From VRUE01 sp963742535 (GTDB lineage: Bacteria > Actinomycetota > Thermoleophilia > Solirubrobacterales > 70-9), in contig CAVUMC010000002.1 of NCBI GenBank assembly GCA_963742535.1, positions 1,240,001-1,304,000 on the forward strand: DNA of 64,000 nucleotides, read 5' to 3'. This document shows, piece after piece, positions 1 through 8,752 of this stretch. Position numbers and translations under genes: made by a program. Below the pieces are notes generated by a model. That model did not search any database. It saw nothing but the letters and a program-made list of their open reading frames with translations, and had not been told where the DNA came from. Numbering within the stretch: the first letter of the stretch is position 1; the number at the start of each line of letters is the position of its first letter.

Positions 1-1473
1 TGGTGGGCGACGCTGGGCACGACGGTGACGCTCGGCTTGGCGATCTCGATGGTGCTCGGCTTCAACTCGGGGGCCGGGCTGCAGGACACCGTCGACGTCA
101 ACTGGATCCCCGGCCTCGGCGTCGACTACAGCCTCGGCGTCGACGGGCTCAACGTCTTCCTGATCCTGCTCACCACCGTGCTCTGGGTGGCGGGCACGGC
201 CTTCGCCGCCTTCCGCGAGCAGGAGCGCCCCCACCTCTTCTTCCTGATGATGCTGCTCGGCGAGACCGCGACCCTGGGCTCGTTCCTGGCCCAGGACCTG
301 CTGCTCTTCGTCCTCTTCTTCGACCTGATGCTGGTGCCGTTCTACTTCCTCTTCGGCGCCTGGGGCACGGACCGCGAGGACGGGGTGACGGCGTCGGCGG
401 CGACGCTGAAGATGATCGTCTACACGCTGATCGGCTCGCTGCTGATGCTGGTCGCGGCGATCGCCACCGCGATCATCTCGGCCCAGGACGGCGGCCACCT
501 CACCTTCTCGATCGCCGAACTGGCCAAGCACCCGATCGCCGAAGGCAGCCAGCGCTGGATCTTCTGGTTCTTCGCCGCGGCCTTCCTGGTCAAGATGCCC
601 GCCTTCCTCCTCCACGGCTGGATGCCCGACGCCTACCGGGCGGCGCCGCTGCCGGCCCTGGCGGTCTTCTCCGGTGTGCTGGCCAAGGTCGGCGCCTATG
701 GCTTCCTGCGCGTCGTGCTGCCGCTCTTCCCCGCGGCGACGATCGAATTCCAGGAGGTGATCCTGGTCATCGCCCTGGCCTCGATCCTCTACGGCTCGGT
801 GATGGCCTTCACCCAGACCAATGTGCGGCTGATCGCCGGCTACTCCTCGGTCGCGCAACTCGGCTTCATCACCGCCGGCATATTCGCCCTCTCCGCCGAT
901 GGCTCCGACGGGGCGATCCTGCAGATGGTCAACCACGGCCTCGTCGTCGCACCGCTCTTCGTCATCGTCGCGATCCTGGCCGAGCGCTCCGGCAGCGAGG
1001 ACCTGCGTGAGATGGGCGGGATGGCGATGAAGGCGCCGGTGCTCGCAGCCCTCTTCCTGATCGTCACCCTGGCGACCCTGGCGATGCCCGGCTCGGCCAA
1101 CTTCGTCGGCGAGTTCTACATCCTCAACGGCCTCTTCGATTCGAAGATCGTCTTCGCCTTCGTCGCGATCAGCGGCGTCGCGATGAGCGCCTACTACGCC
1201 CTGCGCCTCTACCAGCGCACGATGCACAACCGCAAGCCCGCAGGCCTCGAATCGCGCGAGATCAACCTCCGCGACGGGATCGTGCTGGCGCCGCTGGTGC
1301 TCTGCATCATCGGCCTGGCGCTGTATCCCCAGCTGATCCTGAAGCGGACAGATGACTCGGTGGCGCAAGCCGTGGCGTCCACCTGTCGACCAAGTCAAAA
1401 GGTTGAATCGTCGGGGACCGTCGTAGGCGAACCCGGCTACGTCAAGGTCTCCTCCACTTTCTGCAAGCGATGA
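1..1473 (+). CDS. nuoM: NADH-quinone oxidoreductase subunit M, 5' partial
   Basis: Membrane antiporter-like subunit of complex I that couples quinone reduction to proton pumping. The reading frame is open from base 1, so the N-terminus lies outside the window; about 490 codons are present. Visible family landmarks are the MLVPFYFLFGAWG helix (codons 110-122), the buried lysine in LVKMPAFLLHGWMPDAY (about codon 197) and many hydrophobic helices. The glutamate normally found just before MLVP is an aspartate here (codon 108). The C-terminus carries an unusual polar tail of about 40 residues after the last helix. The stop overlaps the start of nuoN by four bases, indicating translational coupling within a nuo operon. 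Confidence 0.95.
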   Translation, partial: WWATLGTTVTLGLAISMVLGFNSGAGLQDTVDVNWIPGLGVDYSLGVDGLNVFLILLTTVLWVAGTAFAAFREQERPHLFFLMMLLGETATLGSFLAQDLLLFVLFFDLMLVPFYFLFGAWGTDREDGVTASAATLKMIVYTLIGSLLMLVAAIATAIISAQDGGHLTFSIAELAKHPIAEGSQRWIFWFFAAAFLVKMPAFLLHGWMPDAYRAAPLPALAVFSGVLAKVGAYGFLRVVLPLFPAATIEFQEVILVIALASILYGSVMAFTQTNVRLIAGYSSVAQLGFITAGIFALSADGSDGAILQMVNHGLVVAPLFVIVAILAERSGSEDLREMGGMAMKAPVLAALFLIVTLATLAMPGSANFVGEFYILNGLFDSKIVFAFVAISGVAMSAYYALRLYQRTMHNRKPAGLESREINLRDGIVLAPLVLCIIGLALYPQLILKRTDDSVAQAVASTCRPSQKVESSGTVVGEPGYVKVSSTFCKR

Positions 1474-2966
1474 ACTTCAACGCCCCCCACATCGACTACG
1501 CCGCCCTCTCCCCCGTCCTGGCGCTGACGGTCGGCCTCTGCGTCGTTCTGCTCAGCGGCGTCTTCAAGCCGCTCAAGCGAGCCGTGCCGGGGCTCACCCT
1601 GCTTACGCTCGCCACCACGGCGGGGCTATTGATCTGGCGTTGGGACAACCCGCAGGACCTCGTCTCCGGCGCACTGCGGCTTGACGACCTGGCGATCTCG
1701 ATCTCGCTGATCGCGATCCTCACCGCGGCCGCCGCGATCTTCTTCTCGACCCGCGAGCCCGCCGTCGATGAAGCGGGCTCGGGCGAGTACCACGCGCTTT
1801 TGGTCGGCTCGGTGCTCGGCATGGTCCTGCTCGCGCAGGCGCAGAATCTGGTCACCTTCTTCATCGCGATCGAGACGCTCTCGATCCCGCTCTACATCCT
1901 CTGCGCGACCAACCTGCGCCGCGAGAAGTCGCTCGAGTCCGGGCTCAAGTACCTGATCGTCGGCTCGCTCGGCTCGGCGACGCTGCTCTACGGAATGGCC
2001 TTCATCTACGGCGGCACCGGCTCGACCGACTTCGGCGGGATCGCCCACGGCATCGCCCAGAAGGGCGTGCTCGGTGACCCGCTGATCCTGATCGGGATCG
2101 CGATGACCGCGGTCGGGCTCGCCTTCAAGACCTCGATCGCCCCCTTCCACCAGTGGACGCCCGACGTCTACGAGGGAGCGCCCTCGCCGATCACCAGCTT
2201 CATGGCGGTGGCGACCAAGGCCGCGGCCTTCGCTGTCTTCATCCGCTTCTTCGACGTTGCCCTCGCGCCCCAGGCCGACGACTGGCAGCCGGCGCTCGCC
2301 GTCCTCGCCGCGCTCTCGATCGTGATCGGCAACGTCGGCGCCCTCGGCCAGGACTCGCTCAAGCGCCTGCTCGGCTACTCCGGCGTCGCCCAGGCCGGCT
2401 ACATCCTCTGCGGCCTCGTCGTCGCCAGCGAGGCGGGGGTCAACGCAATCGTCTTCTACCTCGCCGGCTACGCCTTCATGAACCTCGCCGCCTTCGCCGT
2501 CGTCATCGCCCGCGAGCGCGAGACCATCTTCGGCGACCACATCGACTCGGTGCGTGGCCTCGGCAACGAGCGACCGCAGCTCGCCTGGCCGTTGACGATC
2601 TCGATGCTCGGCCTCGCCGGCCTGCCCGCCACGGCGGGCTTCATCGGCAAGCTCTACCTGATCGAGGCCCTGGTCGAAGGCGATTACACCTGGCTCGCCG
2701 TCTTCATCGCCATCGGCACGATGATCTCGCTCGCCTACTACCTGCGGGTCGTGGCGGCGATGTGGATGCGGCCCGGAGGCGAGCCCGCCGCCGCCCCGGC
2801 GATCGCCGGCGCCTCGCCCGAAGCCGACCCGATCGACCCCGAGGCCGGCCGCCGTCTCTACCTCGTCGGCCCGGCCCTGCTCGCCGCCGCCGCGACGATC
2901 TTCTTCGGCGTCATTCCGCAGCCACTGGTCGAGTTCGCCCAGCACGCCGGGTCATCCCTGTTCTGA
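1470..2966 (+). CDS. nuoN: NADH-quinone oxidoreductase subunit N
   Basis: Last antiporter-like membrane subunit of complex I, 498 residues, the usual length. The protein is almost all transmembrane helices. The essential glutamate is present in FIAIETLSIPLYIL, and the conserved lysine lies in AFKTSIAPFHQWTPDVYEGA. The loop GLGNERPQLAWPLTISMLGLAGLPAT is typical of the family. Its ATG overlaps the nuoM stop (ATGA). It is the last nuo gene here, followed by about 120 bases without a gene. Function is assigned with high certainty from these motifs and from its position. Confidence 0.96.
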   Translation: MNFNAPHIDYAALSPVLALTVGLCVVLLSGVFKPLKRAVPGLTLLTLATTAGLLIWRWDNPQDLVSGALRLDDLAISISLIAILTAAAAIFFSTREPAVDEAGSGEYHALLVGSVLGMVLLAQAQNLVTFFIAIETLSIPLYILCATNLRREKSLESGLKYLIVGSLGSATLLYGMAFIYGGTGSTDFGGIAHGIAQKGVLGDPLILIGIAMTAVGLAFKTSIAPFHQWTPDVYEGAPSPITSFMAVATKAAAFAVFIRFFDVALAPQADDWQPALAVLAALSIVIGNVGALGQDSLKRLLGYSGVAQAGYILCGLVVASEAGVNAIVFYLAGYAFMNLAAFAVVIARERETIFGDHIDSVRGLGNERPQLAWPLTISMLGLAGLPATAGFIGKLYLIEALVEGDYTWLAVFIAIGTMISLAYYLRVVAAMWMRPGGEPAAAPAIAGASPEADPIDPEAGRRLYLVGPALLAAAATIFFGVIPQPLVEFAQHAGSSLF

Positions 2967-3075
2967 CAAGCGTCGGCGCGACGGGTCCTGTCACCGCAGG
3001 AACCCCCACCCCTTCCGGTAGCTAAAGCTTCCTCAGGGGCGGGTCCCCCTACGGCGCCACCCCCCGCGAGTGGCG

Positions 3076-3081
3076 TATGGT
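3076..3081 (+). promoter_or_regulatory. Leaderless -10 element for the acyl-CoA ligase gene
   Basis: TATGGT lies exactly 6 bases before the ATG at 3088, the spacing expected if transcription starts at the A of the ATG. It argues for the 3088 start over the in-frame GTG at 3070, which would lie upstream of the promoter. No -35 match is evident. Confidence 0.55.
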
Positions 3082-3087
3082 CAGAAC

Positions 3088-4842
3088 ATGGGTGAGCGGC
3101 CGAAAGCTCTTTCGGCAATGACTATGTGCGAGGCGTTCCAGCTGACCGCCGCCGAGTGGGCGGACGGCGCTGCGCTGCGCTTCAAGGACTCGGACTACGA
3201 GGCGAGCTGGGCCGAGTACGCGGAGACGGTGCGCAAGCGGGCCGCGGGTCTCGCCGCGCTCGGGGTCGGCCGCGGTGACACGGTCGGCTTCATGCTGGTC
3301 AACCGCCCAGCCCTGCACCTCACCGATGCCGCCGCGATGCACCTCGGCGCCACCTGCTTCTCGGTCTACAACACCTCCTCGCCCGAGCAGGTCGAGTACG
3401 TGGTCCAGGACGCGGCCAACCGGGTGATCGTCACCGAGCAGGCCTTCCTCGAGACCGTGCTGGCCGCGCGCGAGCAGGTCGACACGCTCGAGCACGTGGT
3501 CGTGATCGACGGCGAGGCACCCGCGGGGACGATCTCGATCGGCGAGCTGGAGGAGATGGGCAAGCCCGACTTCGACTTCGAGGCCGCCTGGCGGGCGGTC
3601 GAACCCGCCGACGTGCTCTGCCTGATCTACACCTCGGGCACGACCGGCCCCTCCAAGGGGGTGCAGCTGACCCACGCCAACATGGTGGCGGTGTGGCGGG
3701 CCTGCGACGAGGTCCAGCAGACAGCCCCCGGCGGGCGCATGATCTCCTACCTCCCCAGCGCCCACATCGCCGATCGCTGGGCGGGGATCTATGCGCAGAT
3801 GATCTACGGCAACTGCGTCTACTGCTGCCCCGATCCGCGCCAGATGGTCGCCTACTCGATCGAAGTCAAGCCGACGGTCTGGGGCGGCGTGCCGCGGATC
3901 TGGGAAAAGCTGAAGGCGGCAATCGAGGTCGGCATCGCGGCCGAGGCGGACGAGGCCAAACGCGAAGCGACGGTGGCGGCGATCGAGCTCGGCCGCCGCC
4001 GGGCCCGGGCGATGATGGACGGCGGCGCGCCCGCCGAGCTCGAGGCCGAGTGGCAGCGCGCCGACGAACAGGTGCTCTCGACGATCCGGGCGATGCTCGG
4101 CCTGGATGAAGTCGAATCGTTCGTCGTCGGCGCAGCGCCAACGCCGCCCGAGGTGCTCGAGTTCTTCCTCGCGCTCGGGATCGAGATCCGCGAGACCTGG
4201 GGCATGTCGGAGACGACCGCAATCACGACGCTCAACCCGCCCGGCGCCGTGCGGGTCGGCACGGTCGGGCCGCCGATCCCCAACACCGAGGTGAGGCTGG
4301 CCGAGGACGGCGAGGTGATGGTGCGGGGACCGCAGGTGATGTCCGGCTACCGCAACATGCCCGAGAAGACCGCCGAGGCGCTCGGCGAGGACGGCTGGCT
4401 GTACACAGGCGACATCGGTGAATTCGACGAGGCCGGCTACCTGCGCATCGTCGACCGCAAGAAGGAGCTGATCATCAACGCCGCCGGCAAGAACATGTCG
4501 CCGGCCAACATCGAGGCGAAGCTGAAGGCGGCGACGCCGCTGATCGCCCAGGCCGTCGCCATCGGCGACAACCGCCCCTACAACGTCGCCCTCTTCGCCC
4601 TCGACCCCGAATCGCTCGCCGCCCGCGGCCTCTCGCCCGAGGACTCCGCCGTCGCCGAGGAGATCGGGACAGCGGTCGAGACGGCAAATGCCCGCCTCTC
4701 GCGGGTCGAGCAGATCAAGCGCTTCAAGGTCCTCCCCGGCGAGTGGGTTCCCGGTGGCGAGGAGCTGACGCCGACGATGAAGCTGAAGCGGCGCCCGATC
4801 GAGCGCAAGTACGAAGCCGAGATAGACGCTCTCTACGCATAG
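3088..4842 (+). CDS. Long-chain acyl-CoA synthetase (AMP-dependent, FadD15-like)
   Basis: Activates fatty acids to acyl-CoA through an acyl-adenylate, feeding beta-oxidation or lipid synthesis; 584 residues from the chosen start. The P-loop-like AMP-binding motif is IYTSGTTGPSKGVQLTH (about residue 185), the adenylate motif is ETWGMSETT, and the hinge and C-terminal subdomain hold YTGDIGEFDEAGYLRIVDR and the catalytic lysine in INAAGKNMSP. The long insertion between the halves fits long-chain ligases rather than acetyl-CoA synthetase. An in-frame GTG at 3070 would add six residues, but the leaderless promoter at 3076 favours 3088. Chain-length preference cannot be read from the sequence. Confidence 0.92.
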   Translation: MGERPKALSAMTMCEAFQLTAAEWADGAALRFKDSDYEASWAEYAETVRKRAAGLAALGVGRGDTVGFMLVNRPALHLTDAAAMHLGATCFSVYNTSSPEQVEYVVQDAANRVIVTEQAFLETVLAAREQVDTLEHVVVIDGEAPAGTISIGELEEMGKPDFDFEAAWRAVEPADVLCLIYTSGTTGPSKGVQLTHANMVAVWRACDEVQQTAPGGRMISYLPSAHIADRWAGIYAQMIYGNCVYCCPDPRQMVAYSIEVKPTVWGGVPRIWEKLKAAIEVGIAAEADEAKREATVAAIELGRRRARAMMDGGAPAELEAEWQRADEQVLSTIRAMLGLDEVESFVVGAAPTPPEVLEFFLALGIEIRETWGMSETTAITTLNPPGAVRVGTVGPPIPNTEVRLAEDGEVMVRGPQVMSGYRNMPEKTAEALGEDGWLYTGDIGEFDEAGYLRIVDRKKELIINAAGKNMSPANIEAKLKAATPLIAQAVAIGDNRPYNVALFALDPESLAARGLSPEDSAVAEEIGTAVETANARLSRVEQIKRFKVLPGEWVPGGEELTPTMKLKRRPIERKYEAEIDALYA

Positions 4843-4916
4843 GCGCGCGCCCGCGTCAGCACGCGGCGACCTGAAAGGGTGCGCCGATCGGCGTTCTCCT
4901 GACAACCGCTGCGATC

Positions 4917-5810
4917 GTGATCTCCGTCGGGATCGGGGTTGCCTCCGAGCACCGCTGGCCGGCGGGGGCGGCGCTGGTCTCGCGGCGGGCGCTGACGCTG
5001 CTGCTCTACGTCTTCCTGCCGCCGGTGATCTTCTTCAACATCGCCAAGGCGAACATCGACCTCAGCCACGGCGTCGGCCTGATCCTCGGCATCGTCGCCT
5101 CCTCGCTCGGAGCGCTCGTCGCCTACCTGGTCGCGAGCCGGGTGCTGCGGCTGCCGCGCTTCCAGACCGGCGCCGTGGTCTGCACGGTCCTCAGCGTTAA
5201 CACCGGCTACCTCGGCTATCCGATGACCGTCGCCCTGCTCGGCCGCGACCAGCTCTCGACCGCCGTCCTCTACGACGTCCTCGTCACCGGTCCCTGCCTG
5301 CTGCTCGGCGCCTTCGCGATCGGCGCCGCCTTCGGCACCAAGGCAGGCGAAACCCCGCGCCAGCGCGTGGGCGCCTTCTTCACCCGCAACCCGGCCCTCT
5401 ACGCCGCGATCCTCGGCCTGCTGGCGCCGCGCGCGCTGGCGCCCGACGTGGCAGTCGACATCTCCCAAGCGCTGATCGTCGCCATCCTGCCGATCGGCTT
5501 CTTCGCCGTCGGCGCCACCCTGGCCGAGAACGCCGAGCATGGTGAGCTGCCGATGCCGCCGCCGATCACCCGCCCGGTCGCGCTCACGGTCGTCACCCGC
5601 CTCGCCGTCGTGCCGGGCCTGCTGATGCTGATGGCGGCGCCGCTGATCGATCTCCCCGCCGCCTACCGCTTGCTCTCGGCAATGCCTTCGGGCCTCAACT
5701 CACTCGTCGTCGCCCACGCCTACGGCCTCGACATGGAGATCACCGCCGAGGCCGTCACCTGGTCGACGATCATCGTCGTCGGCGCCGCCCTGCTGTCACT
5801 CTTGTTCTGA
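4917..5810 (+). CDS. AEC-family (auxin efflux carrier-like) permease
   Basis: Predicted inner-membrane transporter of about ten helices, with the AEC-type pattern LTLLLYVFLPPVIFFNIAK near the N-terminus and the paired proline/glycine helices at the C-terminus. Substrates of the family include organic acids and amino-acid derivatives; none can be assigned here. The start is a problem. The GTG at 4917 falls inside what should be the first helix, and the in-frame sequence back to the stop at 4872 holds no ATG, GTG or TTG. An AAAGGG sequence at 4874 sits 7 bases before an in-frame ATC at 4887. It overlaps the next gene by one base (TGATG). Confidence 0.82.
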   Translation: MISVGIGVASEHRWPAGAALVSRRALTLLLYVFLPPVIFFNIAKANIDLSHGVGLILGIVASSLGALVAYLVASRVLRLPRFQTGAVVCTVLSVNTGYLGYPMTVALLGRDQLSTAVLYDVLVTGPCLLLGAFAIGAAFGTKAGETPRQRVGAFFTRNPALYAAILGLLAPRALAPDVAVDISQALIVAILPIGFFAVGATLAENAEHGELPMPPPITRPVALTVVTRLAVVPGLLMLMAAPLIDLPAAYRLLSAMPSGLNSLVVAHAYGLDMEITAEAVTWSTIIVVGAALLSLLF

Positions 5811-6154
5811 TGCTGCACCACGTCGGGATCGAGGTGACGCCTGCCGCGATCGAGCGCACCACCGAGCTCTTCCAGCTGCTCGGCTTCGAGCTGGTCGAGC
5901 CGCCGGAGACGCTGCGCGAGTTCACCTGGCTCGAACGCGAGGGCACCCAGGTCCACCTGATGCCGAGCGAGTCGCCGACCGTCCCCTCCCCCGGGCACAC
6001 CGCCGTCGTGGCCCCAGACTTCAAGGCAACAGTTGCCGCCCTTAAGGAGCACGGCTTCGAGGTGGAAGCGCGGCGCGCGCACTGGGGCGCCGAGCGCGCA
6101 CTCGCCTTCACCCCCGACGGTCACCGCGTCGAGCTGATGGCCGCAACGCCTTAG
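5810..6154 (+). CDS. VOC-superfamily (glyoxalase/epimerase-like) protein
   Basis: Small metal-binding-type fold of 114 residues beginning MLHHVGIEVTPAAIERTTEL, the classic first beta strand and helix of vicinal-oxygen-chelate proteins. His3 or His4 and the C-terminal GHRVELMAA strand are in the usual metal-ligand positions; the central TAVVAPDFKATVAAL is the second repeat. The reaction is unknown; methylmalonyl-CoA epimerase and glyoxalase are the commonest relatives. It overlaps the AEC gene stop by one base, so the two are probably cotranscribed. Confidence 0.8.
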   Translation: MLHHVGIEVTPAAIERTTELFQLLGFELVEPPETLREFTWLEREGTQVHLMPSESPTVPSPGHTAVVAPDFKATVAALKEHGFEVEARRAHWGAERALAFTPDGHRVELMAATP

Positions 6155-6176
6155 GAGAGCCCGCCGGAACGGGGTC

Positions 6177-6182
6177 TACGAT
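6177..6182 (+). promoter_or_regulatory. Leaderless -10 element for the ThyX-like gene
   Basis: TACGAT is followed by 6 bases and then the GTG at 6189, so the mRNA probably starts at the start codon. It also overlaps an out-of-frame ATG at 6181 that is not used. Confidence 0.5.
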
Positions 6183-6188
6183 GCCCCG

Positions 6189-7787
6189 GTGCGTTACCCA
6201 GTCGAGGACTTCACCGCTGAGGAGCGGGCGCTGCTGGCGCCTCACTTCACCAACCTCGACCGGCCGGTCTTCGCCCTGGTTAACCTGCCGGAGACGGTCA
6301 AGGGAGCACTTTTTGCCCGCTATTCGCGCTATTCCGGGTCGGTGCGACGCCTCTATCTGGAGGAGTTCGCCGCCGACGCCGAACCCGGCGCGCGGCCGTT
6401 CGACGGCGCCGAGGGCGAGCGGGCCGCCGGGCTCTACGAGCGCGTCTTCCTCGGTTACGGCGACGACTCGATTGCCCAGGTCGGTGGCGCCCACGTCGCC
6501 TGCGAGTGGGTCTCCAACGTACTCACCAAGGTGCTTCAGCGCGGTCGGCTCGCCGCCTACCTCGAGCAGTCGACCCGCTACATCCCCTATGACAAGCCGA
6601 TGGAGAGCGAGGGGGGATATCGCTACTACCGAAACGAGGAGCTCGGTCCCGAGTTCGGCGTCGCGATGGACGAGATCTTCGCGATCTACTCGGCCTCGCT
6701 GCGGCGGGTCGAGGAGTGGGCGGCCGAGCGCTGGGCGCGTGGCGCAGATGAACCCGAGGGACCGTGGCAGCGCTCGATCCGGGCCAAGGCGCTCGACCTG
6801 CTGCGCGGCCTGCTGCCGGCGGCGACGCTGAGCCACGTCGGCATCTACGCCTCGGGTCAGGCTTACGAGCAGATGCTGCTGCGGCTGATGGCCTCGCCGC
6901 TGCCGGAGGCGCGCGATTACGGTGACATGATCTTGAACGAGCTGAAGCAGGTGATGCCCAGCTTCGTCTCCAGGGTCGAGCGTCCCGACCGCGGTGGCGA
7001 GTGGATCTCCTACCTGCAGCAGCGGCGCGAGCAAACCGAGCAGTGGGTCTCGCGCCTCGGCCTCGACCGGCGCGAAGAGGGCGAGGCTACCCCCTCGGTC
7101 GAGCTCGTCCACGTCGACGGCAGCGAAGAGAGCCTGCTCGCCTCCTGCCTGCTCGAGTCGGCCACGGTGCCGGAGACCGAGGTGCTCGCCCGTCTCGATG
7201 TGCTCGACCACGAGGAACGCGCCGAGCTGCTGGCGGCGATGGTCGGCGCGCGCGACAACCGCCGCCACCGTCCCGGGCGCGGCTTCGAGTCCCTGCGCTA
7301 CCGCTTCGAGATCGTCTCCGACTACGGCGCCTTCCGCGACCTGCAGCGACACCGGATGCTGACCGTGCAGTGGCAGCGCCTTGGACCGGACCTCGGCGCC
7401 GGCATCCCCGAGGAGGTGCGCGAAGCCGGCGCCGGCGGCGAGTTCGAGCGGGCGCTGGAGATCTCCCGCAACGAGTACGAGCGGCTCGCCGCGGCGGGCC
7501 TCCACGAGCAGGCCCCCTACGCGCTCAGCCTCGCCTACCGGATCCGCTACACGCTCGACCTCAACGCCCGCGAGGCGATGCACCTGATCGAGCTGCGCTC
7601 AGGCCGCGAGGGCCACCCCACCTACCGCGCCGTCGCTCAAGCCATGCACGAGCGGATCGCCGCCCTCCACCCCGGGGTCGCCGCGGCGATGAGCTTTGTC
7701 GACACCTCCCAGGAGCCGCGCCTGGAGCGGATCCTCAGCGAGATTCGGACTCAGAGGAAGCGGGCGGCTGCGGAGCGCTCCCGTTAG
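6189..7787 (+). CDS. Tandem ThyX-domain protein (FAD-dependent thymidylate synthase-like)
   Basis: A 532-residue protein made of two ThyX-like domains, whereas ordinary ThyX is about 220-270 residues. ThyX makes dTMP from dUMP with FAD and methylenetetrahydrofolate. Its signature RHRxxSxNExSxR is split here: domain 1 has RGRLAAYLEQSTRY (residues 118-131), keeping the second half but with Gly in place of His, while domain 2 has the RHR (387-389) followed by MLTVQWQRLG, lacking the second half. The C-terminal pattern LNAREAMHLIELRS matches the ThyX NAR-LR helix. Either the halves complement each other or this is a paralogue with another role. The 3' end overlaps the opposing membrane protein gene by 53 bases. 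Confidence 0.8.
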   Translation: MRYPVEDFTAEERALLAPHFTNLDRPVFALVNLPETVKGALFARYSRYSGSVRRLYLEEFAADAEPGARPFDGAEGERAAGLYERVFLGYGDDSIAQVGGAHVACEWVSNVLTKVLQRGRLAAYLEQSTRYIPYDKPMESEGGYRYYRNEELGPEFGVAMDEIFAIYSASLRRVEEWAAERWARGADEPEGPWQRSIRAKALDLLRGLLPAATLSHVGIYASGQAYEQMLLRLMASPLPEARDYGDMILNELKQVMPSFVSRVERPDRGGEWISYLQQRREQTEQWVSRLGLDRREEGEATPSVELVHVDGSEESLLASCLLESATVPETEVLARLDVLDHEERAELLAAMVGARDNRRHRPGRGFESLRYRFEIVSDYGAFRDLQRHRMLTVQWQRLGPDLGAGIPEEVREAGAGGEFERALEISRNEYERLAAAGLHEQAPYALSLAYRIRYTLDLNAREAMHLIELRSGREGHPTYRAVAQAMHERIAALHPGVAAAMSFVDTSQEPRLERILSEIRTQRKRAAAERSR

Positions 7788-8691
7788 CGCCCCCGCTGTC
7801 TTCGTCATCGCCCTCACTGTCCTCGTCGCCCTCCCCGTCGGACCCTTCCAGCTCAGCCGCGGCCCTCTCCCCCGGTGACGGCCAGGGAACCGCTTCGCCT
7901 GCCTCCCAAGCGGGGGGTCTGCCCCCGGGGAGCCAGCCAGCGACGAGCAGGCCGAAGTAGATGAACCAGATGATGCCGAGCTGGAAGAGGCCGAAGATGG
8001 AGGCGGCGCCGATCGCGATCCCCAAGGCGCCCCAAAAGCGAGTCAAGAGGCCCACCCGCATCCCGTTCAGGCAGCTGTAGATGAGGGCGAAGGCGAGCGC
8101 CAGCAGGCCGCCGAACTGAATCCCTTCGGCGACCTTGCGGATCGAGGTGCCTTTGATCGCGTCTTCGGCCTTGTCGTCTTCGATCTTGGTGGTCGCGCAG
8201 TCCGAGAGAGCTCCACTCCCCTTGCCGAAGTCATCGCGGAAGGCGCTCGCGTCATCACTCTGTTCGGCGCGGCATTCTTTCGTCGCCTCAGCCTGGGTGA
8301 GACTGCTCGTCCCCTTGCCTTCGACGAAGGCGGTGGCGGCCTCGTTGGCGGACACCCCGTTCAGCACCGCGGCCACCGAGAGCGCGATCGGCGCCAGCAT
8401 GACCAGGGGAAGGAACTGCGCGCGAAGGCGTGGGCTCCGTTCCCTGACCGCGCGGAAGAGATAGAGCAGGGGCATTGCGAGGAGCAGGAACCCGAGCGCC
8501 TGGATGACGCTGACCAAGGTCACCGTCGAGGCGTGGTCATGCAGAGAACGAAGACTGTCCGCTTCGCCCCCGCCGCCGAGCGAGGAGCCGATCACGACCG
8601 AGGCGAGCAGGAGCGCCACCGCGGCGAAGGTGGTTAGGACCGTGGGCGTCCGCCAACGTTCCTCCCAGATAGTGACCTGACTGCGATGCAC
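7735..8691 (-). CDS. Membrane protein with acidic C-terminal tail, unknown function
   Basis: A 318-residue protein not matched to a named family. Four hydrophobic segments are visible: TTFAAVALLLASVVIGSSLG, VIQALGFLLLAMPLLYLF, LVMLAPIALSVAAVLNGV, and a C-terminal block of two helices around GALGIAIGAASIFGLFQLG. Between helices 3 and 4 lies an extracytoplasmic-type loop with paired cysteines. The last 50 residues are Pro/Gly/Glu/Ser rich, and their codons overlap the ThyX-like gene. The start is GTG at 8691 with a leaderless-type box upstream. A stress or septum role would be a guess. Confidence 0.8.
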   Translation of the reverse strand: MHRSQVTIWEERWRTPTVLTTFAAVALLLASVVIGSSLGGGGEADSLRSLHDHASTVTLVSVIQALGFLLLAMPLLYLFRAVRERSPRLRAQFLPLVMLAPIALSVAAVLNGVSANEAATAFVEGKGTSSLTQAEATKECRAEQSDDASAFRDDFGKGSGALSDCATTKIEDDKAEDAIKGTSIRKVAEGIQFGGLLALAFALIYSCLNGMRVGLLTRFWGALGIAIGAASIFGLFQLGIIWFIYFGLLVAGWLPGGRPPAWEAGEAVPWPSPGERAAAELEGSDGEGDEDSEGDDEDSGGANGSAPQPPASSESESR

Positions 8692-8698
8692 GGCGGCG

Positions 8699-8704
8699 AG
8701 CCTA
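8699..8704 (-). promoter_or_regulatory. Leaderless -10 element for the 7735-8691 gene
   Basis: Read on the minus strand this is TAGGCT, 7 bases before the GTG at 8691. The same hexamer precedes the starts at 14657 and 39235. Confidence 0.5.
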
Positions 8705-8738
8705 CCCGCATCGATGACGGGAAGGACCCCGCGGGGCG

Positions 8739-8744
8739 TACGCT
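8739..8744 (+). promoter_or_regulatory. Leaderless -10 element for the zinc-ribbon gene
   Basis: TACGCT is followed by 8 bases and then ATG at 8753. It lies downstream of the alternative in-frame ATG at 8714, which supports the shorter protein. Confidence 0.4.
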
Positions 8745-8752
8745 ACCGACCG

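Noticed and set aside
1626..2945. 439-codon open frame opposite nuoN
   Set aside because: Translation is an Asp/Arg/Glu-rich string with no structure, as expected for the reverse of a hydrophobic GC-rich gene.
3049..4905. 618-codon open frame opposite the acyl-CoA ligase
   Set aside because: Antisense shadow of a well-supported gene; composition is His/Arg/Asp-rich with no recognisable domain.
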